A DNA stretch of 64,000 nucleotides from Chamaelirium japonicum (taxonomy: Eukaryota; Streptophyta; Magnoliopsida; Liliales; Melanthiaceae), in the NCBI GenBank assembly GCA_947650365.1, contig OX393549.1:91433033-91497032 (forward strand), in the 5' to 3' direction. Made by a program: the position numbers and the translations under genes. Below are positions 36,901 through 47,839 of the stretch, in pieces; the first letter of the stretch is position 1; each line of letters begins with the position of its first letter. Below the pieces are notes generated by a model that saw nothing but the letters and a program-made list of their open reading frames with translations, was not told the DNA's origin and did not search any database.

Positions 36901-38594
36901 GCCCCAAATAGTCTCCTCATGGTCCTAGGTAGGGCTGGCGGGTCACACTGCTGGGCATTAGCCAGATTTGCACCTATAAGAATTAGGCATAGGAGCTTGT
37001 TGTGAGACCCAGAGGAAAAAAAATGATTGGCTATAAGTAGGTTTATAAGAAAAAAATGAGAATTCAAATAGTATTCGATACAAGGCACGATCAGTAGTTA
37101 AAGGCTACCATACAAAAAGAAGGCATCGACTACAATAAGGTGTTTTCACCCTTGGTGAAACACACCTCTATCTATATTATGTTGGCCTTGGTGGCACTGT
37201 TCAATCTCTAAAGCAGCTCGATATAAAGACGATGTTCTTGCATGGCGAGTTGGAGGAGCAAATCTACTACAGTAGTCTGAGGGGTTTATGATGAAAGGAA
37301 AAGAAGACTATGTCTGCAGATTAAGAAGTCATCGGACAGTCTCAAGCAGTCGCCGAGATAGTGATAAAAGAGATTCGACATGGGACTGATCATGGGTGCG
37401 TCAGAAGTTAGTATGATCACTGACTTTAGAAAGCTTTATGACGGTTTGATTGTGTATCTTATATATCGATGAGGTACTTATTACTGCAAAGAGCATGTCA
37501 GATATCGACATCCTAAAATCTCAATTGAGTGATGAATTTGAGATGAAGGACTTGGGCGATGCTAAAAAAATCTTGGCATGGAGATTTTCAGAGATAAAAA
37601 GCATGATATAGTTCGTTTGATGTAGAGGAATTATCTTCAGAAAGTGATTTCTCATTATAGTATGGGTGATACTAATCCACTTAGCACCCCCATCACTGCA
37701 CACTTCCGGCTTTTGATGATGTAGTCTCCTAGCATCGAGGACTAGCATATTTACATTACTCGTGTGTCGTACTATGCAAGCATAGTCGGTAGTTTAATAT
37801 ACATGATGATTTGTACACATCCAGATATCGCACAAAGCAGCCAATGCATGTGGTCAGTCGTTACATTACTGATTTGGGAAAGGAGCATTGGAAATCCATG
37901 AAATGGATATTATGGTACCATCATGGTACGTTGGACATCAGGTTATTCTTTCAGCGGGACGACTAGTCAATCAAAGATACAATAGGATATGTTGATGCAG
38001 ATTCTGCTGGTGATCTAGATGGGAGAAGGTCTATGATATGTTATGTGTTTACACTGGTAGGGGATCCGGTGAGTTGGAAAGCCTTCCTACAAGACACGGT
38101 TTCACCATCGATGATAGAGGCAAAACACTTGCCTATAACAAAGGGAGGTAAGGAGGCGATTTAGCTCTAAGGCATTGTGAACGAGTTTGGTCTTTCGTAG
38201 CCCAACATGGTGGTAAATTCGGATAGATAGAGTGCTATCTATTTAGCGAACGACGATTAGGTTCATCACTTATGAACAAAGCAAATTGACATTCAATATC
38301 ATATTGTTTGGAAAACTATTAAAGATAGGGTGGTTTCTGTGAAGAAGATTCCAATGCAGGATAATTCTTCTGACATATTGATGAAGCCAATTCCAGTGAC
38401 TAAGTTTAAGTATTGCTTGAACTTAGTCCACACACTTAAACTTAGTCAACACGATTTGAGGAGTCTGAATCGTCAGAGTGTTTTGGCGTGTCTTAAGGAC
38501 GCGTGTTCGGACACCATAGATATGTCATTTGGATACCAGTATGGTGTATTGGAGATAATTATCAGAATGTTGATGGATAGACTACTAAGGTAGA
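33944..38594 (+). pseudogene. Copia gag-pol polyprotein, broken
   Basis: Encoded enzymes would copy and integrate the element. Recognisable blocks in order: gag start with EKFDENFNFALWQV (33990-34035); gag core with SLTSRLFLKYQLY and LLDHFEHLVTT (34250-34455); a zinc knuckle missing one Cys (HKKNHIKFDCPK, about 34655); protease WILDSDCSYHM (34804), where the usual DSG is DSD; the GAG pre-integrase motif LGHISERGLSELSK (35225-35265); integrase with FMDDHSRKVWVYML (35455-35495) and LHSDNRGEF (35577-35602); RT with YKN...RGKKMIGYK, QKEGIDYNKVFSPLVKHTSI (37110-37170), and YIDE at the YVDD site (37461); RNase H with VDADSAGDLDGRRS (37992-38033) and SMIEAKH (38109). Stops and shifts are frequent. 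The style is Tork/TNT1-like, by motif only. Confidence 0.9.
36420..36979 (-). mobile_element. Gypsy (Tat-like) LTR inserted in the copia RT, minus strand
   Basis: The copia reading YKN.. breaks at 36420 and resumes near 36981. The direct repeat TATAAGAATTA occurs on both sides (36408-36418, 36975-36985). The insert ends GCCAGATTTGCACC, the reverse of the TGGGTGCAAA start of the LTR at 23241, and shares ACGAAGTTCGACC and GTAAGACGCAACATTGAATC with 21900-21960. No interior is present. Confidence 0.75.
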
Positions 38595-38597
38595 GAT

Positions 38598-39430
38598 TGT
38601 TGAAGAGTGACTAGTTATGGTGTCTCCACAGACAGACTTCGGATTTCACCCGTGCAAGCTCCCTGAGTCACCCGGGTGAATTACTCTAGAGAACCTGTCC
38701 TAGAACTCCTGATAATTTTTGCCCGGGCGACTGTGCACCTCACTTGGGCTAGTTAGATTCAGGAACTTGGAGACAATACTTCTACAGATCTTGCCTGGGT
38801 TACCTCTCTGAGTTGCCCGTGCAAATTCGGGTCTGGACGCACGATTAGGTTGATTCCTGTCAACTTTTGGACTTATTTTTTGGCCGTTGGATAAGAATTT
38901 CGAGAGGGATCTTTTGTATACCTATTCCCCCATACATAAGGGAGGTCTTCTATTTTGTTTGGGGAGATGAAACCTTGTTTCTTCGAGATGGGTTAGGTTT
39001 CCTGAGGGAGAAGGTGTTCTAGGTGAAGGGATCTCTTCTCATTGAAGTTGAGAGTGGTTTGTAACTTTTTTTTTTGGGAAATCCCTCTTAATAGGAGAGC
39101 TTTAGATTTGGCTCGAAGCGACGTCCTAGCTCCAATCGATTCTGACCCCAGATTTGTCAGGCGAGGGCTATGGCCTGTAACTTCTTGGTTCTCCGTTATA
39201 GCGGATTGTTCGAACGTCTTCGCTCGTGATTTTCTCCCGCAAGGGTTTCCACGTAAATCTCTCCTTGTGTGTGGTTTGTTTTGTCTTTGCTTTTTCTATA
39301 TGTGATTGGTTATATTCCACATTAAACCCTTTAAGGGATCGTTTGTGATTTGATCTTTGTTGACCCATCATGGTCGGACAAGACTAGTATCAGATTATAT
39401 CGATCAAATATTTTTAGGGGATCCAAAACA
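38598..39430 (+). repeat. 3' LTR of the copia element (833 bp with SINE)
   Basis: Collinear with the 5' LTR except for a 116-base SINE plus duplication at 39066-39181. Ends CCAAAACA followed by CAACA. Confidence 0.9.
39066..39170 (-). mobile_element. SINE inserted in the copia 3' LTR
   Basis: A T10 run, then GGGAAATCCCTCTTA, to GCGAGGGCTA. Flanked by TGGTTTGTAAC (39055-39065) and TGGCCTGTAAC (39171-39181), 9 of 11 identical. The empty site is seen in the 5' LTR at about 33630 (ATGGCTTGTAACTTC). Length is only about 105 bp. Confidence 0.9.
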
Positions 39431-41737
39431 CAACAATGGTGAAACCCATGGCAGTGAGATCGGTGAAGACGAATGTTGGATGTCGCTGACAGACTATGAT
39501 GCCCTCGAGAAGAAGCCCACCCGCGAGAAGAGCTTTAACTCTGATCATGAAACTTGGAAGCAAAGCTTGCTTGTATTAGCACCTTATGACCAAGTATATG
39601 GTCATGTACAACGGAATGCAGTCACCATGATTGAGACTACCCTATAAAATAATTTTAAAAATACAATAAGGAACACATACATCTAACAAGACCCACCCTT
39701 GCTTAGTGATGCCATCATTTGTTTATTGATGGAGGCAATTGTCCTCCAATGTGGGCAAATCCTCGCAATGGATCACTAACCTATAGAATTAAACATGACA
39801 CGATGGAAGTCCGCGTCATCGATACATATAAGAGACGCATCGATATACCTATAACCCGCATCGATATACCTAAAATCTAGTCGCCTAGCGAGGTGTAAGG
39901 ACAATCAACCACATTGCCCCCCACATGGATCAAATTGCCTATGGGCATGCTAGGATCCAATAGCACAGTGTGAACGGCAAGTTCTCAGCATATTTTGGCC
40001 TGTATCGACACCAGCCACTGCCTCGCTTACCCTTATCTTGCTTTAGTGCAGAGAATGGGGATGAAATATCTCCACCCCCTCATTGCCCATTTGTTCCGAG
40101 GAGTCCATACAAGTTCGAATTGGCGGGTACACGAGGAGGGTGGATCCAAATCTCTGCAATTATTATTTGGGATCCAAAGTTATACTAGTAAACTCCTAAA
40201 GGGGACATAATTCATCTGTTTTAAGTCATCAAAACATTATGCACTCCTTGGTTCATTTGTACTTGAGCCAAGGACTGATTATTCTACTTTCAACCTTAAC
40301 AAAGCTTCAAAAGTTCATGACTTCATGGTATATAATTGTACCCAAGCCTAGAGAAATGAACTGTGGGTTGATTTGATACAGCAAGGAGGCCTGGTAAGAA
40401 AGAGAGACATTGGTGTGTGCTTGTGAGAGCCCACCAAACCTCAGAATCTGTGGAGAGGGCAGGGGTGGGGCATGGTTCATGAGCTGTAGTCTGGAGGCTC
40501 TAAAGACTTCTCTTCATGTTCATGACTTCATGGGCTCTGCATCCCCACCAGAAGGAATAAAATAAGAGATTGGGCATTTTTTAATAGTAGGACCATATGG
40601 TGGTGGTTCTAACATCTAGGTGAGTGGAGCTGGCAATGGTACTAACCTCTTTGGACTAATACTTGAGCTTTGTTAAGTCTAATGAGCAAGGAGGATCTTT
40701 TTCATTAATAACACTCTTCATTTAAAGTTTTTTTTCATGGGGGATCCTCTGAATTATTTTGATATTTGCATGAAACACTGACAGGTGAGTCCAAAGAATA
40801 CAATATGTAAGCATTTGAAGATGATACTTCCCTGGTCCTTAGGCTGTGACATAAATCAGGTGGTTGGTTAACTATAAGGTGAAGGGGTTCCATGTCAGAA
40901 ACAGGTCACCCTTGGCAGTTAAAAGGTCATTAGCTTTTGGTTTTCAGATAGAATAAAGTTAAGTCAGGGGCTTCTATGCAAAAGAATAAGGGGATAACAT
41001 GTATCGTCGATGTTTCCATCGAGTTTATGGCTCAATCTCAATCCAAGGGGTCTTTCTGGAGGGCGTGAAGAGACCGAAGGAGAATCCCTAAGATAAATAG
41101 GGTTAATTATTTTTGTTGTGGGAGCGATTGCTTGTACCTTATGTTGATCCTTGGCTTCATAGTGGATCGCCCGTGGTTTTACTGGATTTAGATTTTTCAC
41201 ATAAAACGTTGTCTCGTGCTTGTGCTGTGTTTTGTCTTTCCTCTTTACTTTATGTTATTCGTGAATCTGTGATTGCTCTGTGCTAACAATTCATCCCATT
41301 TGTGTTGATGCTCCTGCTTCCGCGGTGCAACGGTCTCCAAGGGATAATTTCAGAAGAAAAAGGTTAGTATGATGTGCTAGTTGAAGTGGTGAAAGCAAGG
41401 GTTGTAAGTATAGGGAATGGACCTGAATGTATGAGGGTAGAATGAATACTATGCTTGCCCCCCCCCTCCCCCCCTGGACCAGGCCCCATGGGGTGTAAGA
41501 TGGTGAGTGACAGTGCCTCACATGGCTCTCTCATCCTCAATGCAAGGCCTTTGTGAGGCTGAAAAAAGTAGTACATGGGGTTGGCCTCCCTTGTCTGCAG
41601 GATTTACCACCAAAACTGAGAGTCCAGATGCTCTCCATTTACCACCAAACTACAGGCAGGCAGGACCCTTTCCAAACAACACCTTGTTTTCTTCCCCTTG
41701 GTCTTTTTTAGATAGCCCTACCTATATTTTGACCCTT
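39431..41737. other. Unassigned region between the copia element and the homeobox gene
   Basis: No convincing gene. A frame at 39431-39647 is open for 70 codons past the LTR but has no motif I know. ATCGATATACCTA repeats at 39838-39880. Poly(C) at 41460. Confidence 0.4.
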
Positions 41738-41785
41738 TCCTCCTCCTCCTCCTCCTCCTCTCTCTCTCTCTCTCTCCTCCTCCTC

Positions 41786-41837
<52 letters not shown>
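41738..41837. repeat. (TCC)n/(CT)n compound microsatellite
   Basis: Alternating TCC and CT blocks, 100 bases, about 475 bases past the stop codon of the homeobox gene. Confidence 0.95.
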
Positions 41838-41845
<8 letters not shown>

Positions 41846-42143
41846 GCCAAAGGTTTAGAGAGAGAAACCCTTTATTCATGGCCCATGCAGATGCCAAAAC
41901 CAACCAGTCTTGCTACTAGTCAATTCTTACTTTCTTCCTTTAGACCATTATTCAATAGGATTAAAGGGGTACATTGGGTAAAAGGGAGATAAGGCCCTTT
42001 ATTACATTACCATCAACAAAATCTACATCAACTAAAAAGGAAATTAACAGAGACTTAGTGTTGATCCCATAACGTTACACATCTCCCCTAATGTGACAAT
42101 GAGAGATGGTGCAACTTAGATGAGCTTATAATTTGAAGGCCTA

Positions 42144-42149
42144 TTTATT
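42144..42149 (-). terminator. Possible poly(A) signal of the HD-Zip gene
   Basis: TTTATT on the plus strand gives AATAAA on the gene strand, about 165 bases after the stop codon. Plausible position; not confirmed. Confidence 0.45.
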
Positions 42150-42311
42150 CCACAGCAACTCCCTCCCCTGTGCAATTCAAATTTCAGCTTCTGTTCTTCA
42201 GACACCAATCGGTCGGTGCGAATGTAGGATGTTCGATTCATCGAGCCAAGCGGGAAAATGGCGGATTGGGGTGTCGGTTCGATGAACCAACACGAGAGAA
42301 TTGATGGCGTT

Positions 42312-43578
42312 TCAGTGGAAATTGTGGTGCTCCGACCACGACCAGAAGGCGGATTGATCGTCCATGAACACGTTGCAGAAGCTCTCGTCTTGGACGGTGT
42401 TTTCGATCTTGGGGCATTGGACCTCTGACCTGGAGGGGTTTTGGAGGAGCTGGGCGGTGGCCGCTGTCCGATATGATTGGAAGAAGGACCTGCTTTGGTG
42501 GGGGTTTAGATTGGTATCGGTTGCCGGCGCTGCTCTTGAGAAGCCCAAGTTGATGTCAGAGCTGTTCTCACTCCTGTTGCTACAAGAGCCCTCGGTCTCT
42601 TTATTGAGGTTGATGGGCTCTGATGTCTCCCTGCATTTGAGAGCCGATATCTGCACAATTTGATCGGTTTCAGTCCATCGAAAAACACGACACTATCATC
42701 GAATCGATGCGAATCGACGAAATTCCATTGATTCAAACACCTAATCATGAAATCTATTCGAAAAATCCAATAGTTTGAATCGGATCTTTCTCGAATGACT
42801 CGATTCGATTATGATCTCACCATCCCATTTAAGTTGGGTTGTGATTTCAAGTACACATAGGAAAAGAACCTCTTAACCGAAAATCATGAGAAGCAACCAA
42901 ATCAGCAGAAAGAGATGGAAAGTTAAAATTTTCCGAGTTTTCGAAACAAATTAATACCTCAGCCTGAAGCTTCCTGTTCTGGGATTGAAGGGCAGCATTC
43001 TCCGACTTGACACCCTCATACTGCCTCTTGAGCGCATCGTAATCCTTCTCCAACTGCTTGGTCTTCCACCTCGCCCTCCGGTTCTGGAACCAAATCGCGA
43101 TCTGCCTCGGCTGCAGCCTGAGGGCCCGGGCCAGCTGCATCTTCCGCTCGGGCTCCAGCCGGTTCCCCATCTCGAAGTTCTTCTCCAATGTCCTCACCTG
43201 CTCCAAGTTGAGCCTCTTCTTCTTCTCCCCGGCCTGCGACCCGTCGTCGGAGAGGTAGTCCTCCCCGTTCATCTCCTCGCATGTCTCGATCCCCGAGAAG
43301 GACATTGATCTCTTCCCCAACACCGTCCCCGCACCTGCATCCACAGAAACCCATTTCGAGTCAGTCCCGATTGAAGGGCTTGGAGATTGGTTTCATGGCA
43401 ATCCAGGGAGACCCTCCTCACCCCTGAAATCATGGGGGTTGGGGCATTGGGTGGTGGGGAGGAGGGGGGCGAGAGAGGCCGTGGGGTGGTGGGGGCTCTC
43501 CTCGTGCATCTGCCACATGAAGTTTGCAGGGAAGAAGGAGGGGGGCACCCCATTGAGGGTCATCTGATGCTCCAACAT
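42312..43578 (-). CDS. HB13-like: HD-Zip class I homeobox transcription factor, ATHB13-like
   Basis: HD-Zip I proteins are plant nuclear regulators that bind CAAT(A/T)ATTG as dimers; the ATHB13/23 group acts in leaf and stem growth and stress response. Three exons on the minus strand: 43578-43422, 43334-42958, 42650-42312, giving 290 residues. Splice sites are good: donor AGGG|GTGAGG and acceptor TGCAG|GTGC (phase 1), donor GAG|GTATTA and acceptor TGTGCAG|ATATC (phase 0). An in-frame TGA two codons upstream fixes the start. The N-terminus has SFFPANFM and SLAPLLP; then [10 protein letters not shown], an acidic stretch [10 protein letters not shown], the homeodomain (about residues 91-150; [31 protein letters not shown]), a leucine zipper (about 151-178), then [19 protein letters not shown] and an aromatic C-terminal tail with FWSW. 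These match the ATHB13 family and its usual ~290 residues. One odd residue: Arg in ALRLQPRQ where Gly is usual. No frameshift; likely functional. Confidence 0.95.
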
Positions 43579-43581
43579 GGG

Positions 43582-43626
43582 TCAGAACCCCGGCAAGCTG
43601 CTGTGGTGGAGATCAGGCGATGGCAT
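43582..43626 (-). promoter_or_regulatory. Short upstream ORF just before the HD-Zip start codon
   Basis: On the gene strand an ATG at 43626 opens a 14-codon frame (MPSPDLHHSS...) that stops at 43582-43584, three bases before the main ATG and in the same frame. A longer version could begin at 43785 if the transcript starts that far up. It should be in the 5' UTR unless transcription starts very close to the CDS. Such an ORF could lower translation of the main protein; upstream ORFs are known for another HD-Zip I gene, ATHB1. Confidence 0.45.
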
Positions 43627-43666
43627 GATGAGAGAGAAACAGAGGAAGGCCGGAGGCTTATGAGAA

Positions 43667-43670
<4 letters not shown>

Positions 43671-43709
<39 letters not shown>
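43671..43709 (-). repeat. (CT)n microsatellite in the probable 5' leader
   Basis: About 19 GA units on the plus strand, read as CT on the gene strand, about 93-131 bases before the start codon. CT-rich leaders near the start site are common in plant genes. A weak TATA-like CATATACC lies just beyond at 43708-43715. Confidence 0.9.
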
Positions 43710-43713
<4 letters not shown>

Positions 43714-43788
43714 ATGACAAGGGCTTGAGGGGGAATTGGAGGAGAAAAAACATGGGAGGTAACTACAGGATGAGGGGACTAACACTAA

Positions 43789-44019
43789 CTAACTGATCAG
43801 TACATGAGATGAGGGACTGTAAATGTGTACTCTCGAATGAAAACATAGTATCAAAGTCCAAATTACAGCTAAAGAATGCTGGGGGGGGGGGTTTGTACGG
43901 TCACCCTCTGCATGGGGATCGAAAGCCGGTCGGCCGTCGACAAAGACGGCGTCAGCAATCTCGGCCGGGCCCGAGAATCCGAGGGCTCTCGGGCAATCAT
44001 ACGACGATGGCCTCATCAT
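43789..44019 (-). CDS. Small GC-rich ORF upstream of the HD-Zip gene, unknown
   Basis: The first 45 or so codons (MMRPSSYDCPRALGFSGP..., to FDPHAEGDR) are GC-rich with protein-like composition; the rest after the C-run at 43881 looks random. I recognise no family. It lies 441 bases upstream of the HD-Zip start, same strand. The 3' flank on the plus side ends in A13 near 44148, so a retro-copied fragment in the opposite sense is another possibility. Confidence 0.2.
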   Translation of the reverse strand: MMRPSSYDCPRALGFSGPAEIADAVFVDGRPAFDPHAEGDRTNPPPQHSLAVIWTLILCFHSRVHIYSPSSHVLIS

Positions 44020-44164
44020 GCCACGATCAGTCCAAGGAGTACCCTCCTCTCGGGAGGAAGAACGTCACTTTCTTCATCCCATGGCTTAACTTCGTGATTG
44101 CTGGCTCAATGTTTTTTCTGTTGGAATTGATCTCTTATGTTCCACCCAAAAAAAAAAAAAGGGC

Positions 44165-45589
44165 TTGATAAAAGATGAATCAGGAATTAACCATTACCAT
44201 CAAGCTATGTCCTATCTAATTGGGATGGTGTTATTTGCATCGCACAGATTACTAGCACCTGTAACTTAACAAATAAAGAAATGACGGATGTGTCTCCTGT
44301 TAGGTCTCCTTATATTGTCATTAGTTTTTTGCGACTTAAACTAACATACTTTACCGGTGTAGTAAATAGTTGCGAGCTAAAGTTTGGAGGATAGAGTTAG
44401 ATTTTGATCATTTACGATAAAGATGTACCGTTCCGATCAAAATCACTTCTATCGTCATCTCCCACCATGCTTAGGCATGGAAGGTACATTTCTACCTCTT
44501 TGGAAATAGACTTTAGTCAAGTGTTTAGAGATTTGGTGCATGACTAGCTAGCGCGCCCGGTATGGAAGGTACGTTCCCTTCACTCTATAGATTTAAATGA
44601 GTCTATGGATAATAGATCAAATGTGTATTAATTAGTAAGAAATTAGAAGAGGGCCTTAGGGTTTAGTGAATTCATTCTTGAACTTCACCTTCTTTTTTCT
44701 TTTCCTTCTCCCTTCTTTAACCTTCTACCTAGATCAAATCTATGAGGTTGGACTTATATCTTGAATGATCACTTGAGAGTCATCAAACTCTTTGTGTTCA
44801 TTCAATTAGAGAGGGCGAAACTAGCTAAGGATCTATGGTGTCATCCAATACATAGATCTAAAACTAGTCTTTGAAGGTTTTTCTTAGAGTTTGAATCTCT
44901 TGAGTGTACTAGGTTTAGAAGCTTGATCGAAGGTCTCGAAAGAGATCAAGATCACCTTCTATTCAGTTACTCCTTAGATTCAAGTTCTTTTTCTTTCCTT
45001 TTTGTTTTCCTCCACTTTCCACTACCGTGTGGAAGGCTCTTGCGAGAGCGCTCAGAGACACCGTTCACATTGAGTACTTCTAGCGATGCCGCTCGCTTTG
45101 GAAGGCCTCTTTAGAGATAAGGACAAGCGGAGAAGAAGAACGACAATGGAGGTGCAAGAGTCAGCTCGGTTTAGCACCTATGAAGTAAGAGCACCGTCTC
45201 TACTTCACCGAAACCACGGGTCGTGGACCTAGGGGCAAAGGGATAATCTCTATGTTATCACATCTAGTTTGCATGTAACTTTGTCCTAATATTCTAAGGA
45301 AAGCTAGATCCCTCTGTGCGAAGGGTCTAGGCCCAATTTCGGCCGGATGGTGGTTTTCATCACTGTTAAGAGTTTCCACCTTATATATGTTTGTGTGCTC
45401 TTTAGTGTTCTAACTCGTGATCACTACTCATAACTTTCGTTATTATTTAGATTGTGCGATCTAACTCATGCTTGTATCTATCCGTTGTTGAGCGCCCCAC
45501 TAGTTTCGTCTAGTGGATTTATTTTAGTACGGTTATTAGAACTCATAATTTATAAAATTTCATCCCCAAGCGTCACGGGCAGACGGCAT
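44165..45589. other. Unassigned region
   Basis: No gene recognised. 44560-45560 has LTR-like features (leader-like pyrimidine runs, GGCCCAATTTCGGCCGG) but no matched end was found. Confidence 0.4.
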
Positions 45590-46182
45590 GTTGATATGTA
45601 CACCACCGGAGCCACCGGTCCTATGCACCTCATCGTCACCACCGCCTTCGTCTCCTTCCCTTCTTTCTTTTCCTTCTCCTCCCTTCTTCTCATTCCTACA
45701 GACGAGCCCGTCATTCCCGACTGTCAAGATTGTTGGTTGCTAGCTCTTGAACGAATGTGGTCCATGTCAATCAGGAGCAATTGATAATCATATCGGTCGG
45801 GAGCGATCGACACGTCTGCATGAATAAGGAGGAAGAAAAGAAGGGGGGGGGGGGGGGGGTGGTGTAAAAATAATAAGGAAGGGAAAAGGCAGCGAAGTCA
45901 GTCAGGAGGATGGTGTTGGGTCTAACCCATGAGGTCGGCCCAACCGATCTGTGAATAGGAGGTCAAACCTGACTAACCGATCGGATTATCACAAGTCTCG
46001 ACCGGTCCGGCGCACAGGAACAAATAGAGGTGGGAGACCTATTCGTCTATATAACATGTTGCTTGGAGTGCAAGAGAAGCAACCATGTTGCTTGGAGTGG
46101 GAAGAAAGCAATCTATCGCCTCATATATATATAGTTGGTGGCGACTAAGAGAAAAGAAATGACTGTGAAAAACGTGAAGACC
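45590..46182 (+). repeat. Dispersed repeat, copy 1 (paired with 63180-64000)
   Basis: The order TATGCACCTCATCGTC, pyrimidine-rich run, AATAAGGAGGAAGA, G-rich run, GTGTTGGGTCTAACCCATGAGG recurs at 63236, 63300-63420, 63539, 63560, 63775. TGTTGGGT[C/T]T may be an LTR start (45914 and 63777). Confidence 0.55.
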
Positions 46183-46960
46183 ACAGTGTTGTTGGGGTTT
46201 GGCTTGCAAAAGCCAAACTAGGAGTAGCTGGCAGCAGGAATTCGCTCAGGTGAGCAGGCACTGTACTAGGTAACACAATGTACCGAATCCAGAAGCAGAA
46301 CGTGTAGGCACTCGCTCGAGCGCTAAGGGAATTCGCCTGAGCGAATCAGCAAGTTGCCTGGGTGACCCAGTGGTGACTCGGAGGGTCTAGATTGCCGTTT
46401 TGGCCTTAGGTTTGACACATATTGTCATACGCTTTCTTCTCTATAAAGGAACTTGTGGCTCTAAGGTTTGGGTACGGGTGTTGCAGTTATCAAGAGGAGA
46501 TAGAATGTTGTGAGAGAGAAAGGAGGAAGAGAAGAAGAAGAGAAAGAAGATGAAGGAAGAAGAAGGAAGGAAGTAGAATGAGATTTGAGAGGTCCTTCTC
46601 AGGGCAGGCATCTTTCTCAACTTGGTGGGTCTTCTCTGTGTTCTTTAATGTGTTTACTTCGACAAGTTCTCTGATGCTTCATCTCTCAGTATTGTTCGGT
46701 ACTCTTTGGTGTAATTTCTGTTATGCTTGTCTTCATCGTATTTTAGTTCTGAGATAGAGGGTAGAGATACGGTGTGTGGGACCCCGACAAGCGGTGACCC
46801 ACTGCATGGTTATTGTAATCTATGTTAGTGAAAATCCTAATCCATGATTGATAGGAATTTTTGTTGTTAGTGCCTGTGCGAATCTTCTCTGGTGTGTGAT
46901 CTCCATAAACCTCCAACCTCAAACGCCGTGTCACACTTCAGGAAGACTCGCTGATCGGAT
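46183..46960 (+). mobile_element. LTR of the same family as 27170-28446, plus strand
   Basis: Starts TGTTGTTGGGG. Contains GCCTGAGCGAATC-type words, a TATA region (CTATAAAGGAAC at about 46441), an AG-rich leader, and the segment GTGTGGGACCCCGACAAGC to GATCTAGAT that is inverted in the 27.2-28.4 kb copy. No interior recognised. Confidence 0.6.
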
Positions 46961-47379
46961 CTAGATTGTAGAGGCCTTTTGTCCTATAACAAGTGCAGCC
47001 TCCAGATAGGGACGCTCTAGAGGCTAGGAAAGTCCAAAGAGGATTAAAGACTCCCTAGGGGGAAGGGAGACCCTCGATGTTTGGTGGTCTACACAAGGAG
47101 AGGAGGCTGGGGTATGCCACCCCGACCCATTAGTGGCCACTATGAGGAACGACTTGAGGGGGGAGCCGCGATTGGTGATCGATCGATTGGCCAAACAAAG
47201 GTCCTGATTGATTGAACATCAGTTTTGAACGATCGTCCAGACTAATCCTGACGGATAAACTTAGGGTGTCGATCCAGTCACCGACATATGACAATTTCCG
47301 ATGCCGACAAGTGGTCTAATTGGGTGTCAATGGGTACCATTACAGAGGTATCACAGATGTCGAACGAAAGTGTCAAGGG

Positions 47380-47640
47380 TAACATTGGAGAAGGTACCGA
47401 CATGCTCCATTGCAAAGGTGCCACATGCTCCATTGGTGGAGGTGCTGACAGGCACCATTGCAGATGTGTCAACGAGCACCATTGGAGGAGATGCTACCGG
47501 CGCACCATTGCGGAGGTGCCAATGTGCATCATTGGAGAAGGAGCCAACTTGCACCATTGCAGAGGTGCCAACATGCACCATTGGAGAAGGTGCCAACCGG
47601 CACAATTAAGGTGGGAGGTGCTGATGGGCACCATTAAGGA
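47380..47640. repeat. Minisatellite, ~24-bp half units (48-bp pairs)
   Basis: GCACCATTG alternates with GGAGAAGGTGCCAAC and CAGAGGTGCCAAC forms, so two half-units of about 24 bases make a larger unit. A 183-codon frame crosses it on the plus strand (47288-47839), with repeated HHWRRC/HHCRGAN words; I regard it as repeat-driven. Confidence 0.85.
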
Positions 47641-47839
47641 GGTGTCGACTAGGCGCGTTGGTGGCAACCACGACTGCATGCGTACTTGCAGTGCTGCAGG
47701 GTGCTTTGGGTTGTCGACATGGGAGCAAGAGCATGACGATGTTGGAAGCATAGCATTCGAGATGGTTTTTGGATCAACCACGACTAGCTATGTACAGACC
47801 GGATTGCGTGAGCGTGGTGTAAGGTTGGATGAGAGGTAA

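Larger units (their letters stand above)
33180..39430 (+). mobile_element. Ty1/copia retrotransposon, decayed, with two later insertions
   Basis: LTRs 33180-33897 and 38598-39430 both start TGTTGAAGAGTG and end GGGGATC...AACA. A decayed primer site (AACTGGTATCATAG) follows the 5' LTR, and a purine tract (AAGGTAGAGAT) precedes the 3' LTR. The target duplication is TAACA/CAACA (4 of 5). The order gag, protease, integrase, RT, RNase H is copia-type. A reversed gypsy LTR sits in the RT (36420-36979) and a SINE in the 3' LTR (39066-39170). LTRs differ more from each other than those of the chromovirus, so it is older. Confidence 0.93.

Noticed and set aside
42985..43354. Overlapping frames on both strands at the homeobox exon
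   Set aside because: Shadows of the GC-rich HD-Zip exon 2; splice sites and family match support only the chosen minus frame.
47288..47839. 183-codon frame as a zinc-finger-like Cys/His protein
   Set aside because: Cys and His spacing follows the 24-bp repeat and not a metal-binding pattern; kept only as a minisatellite finding.
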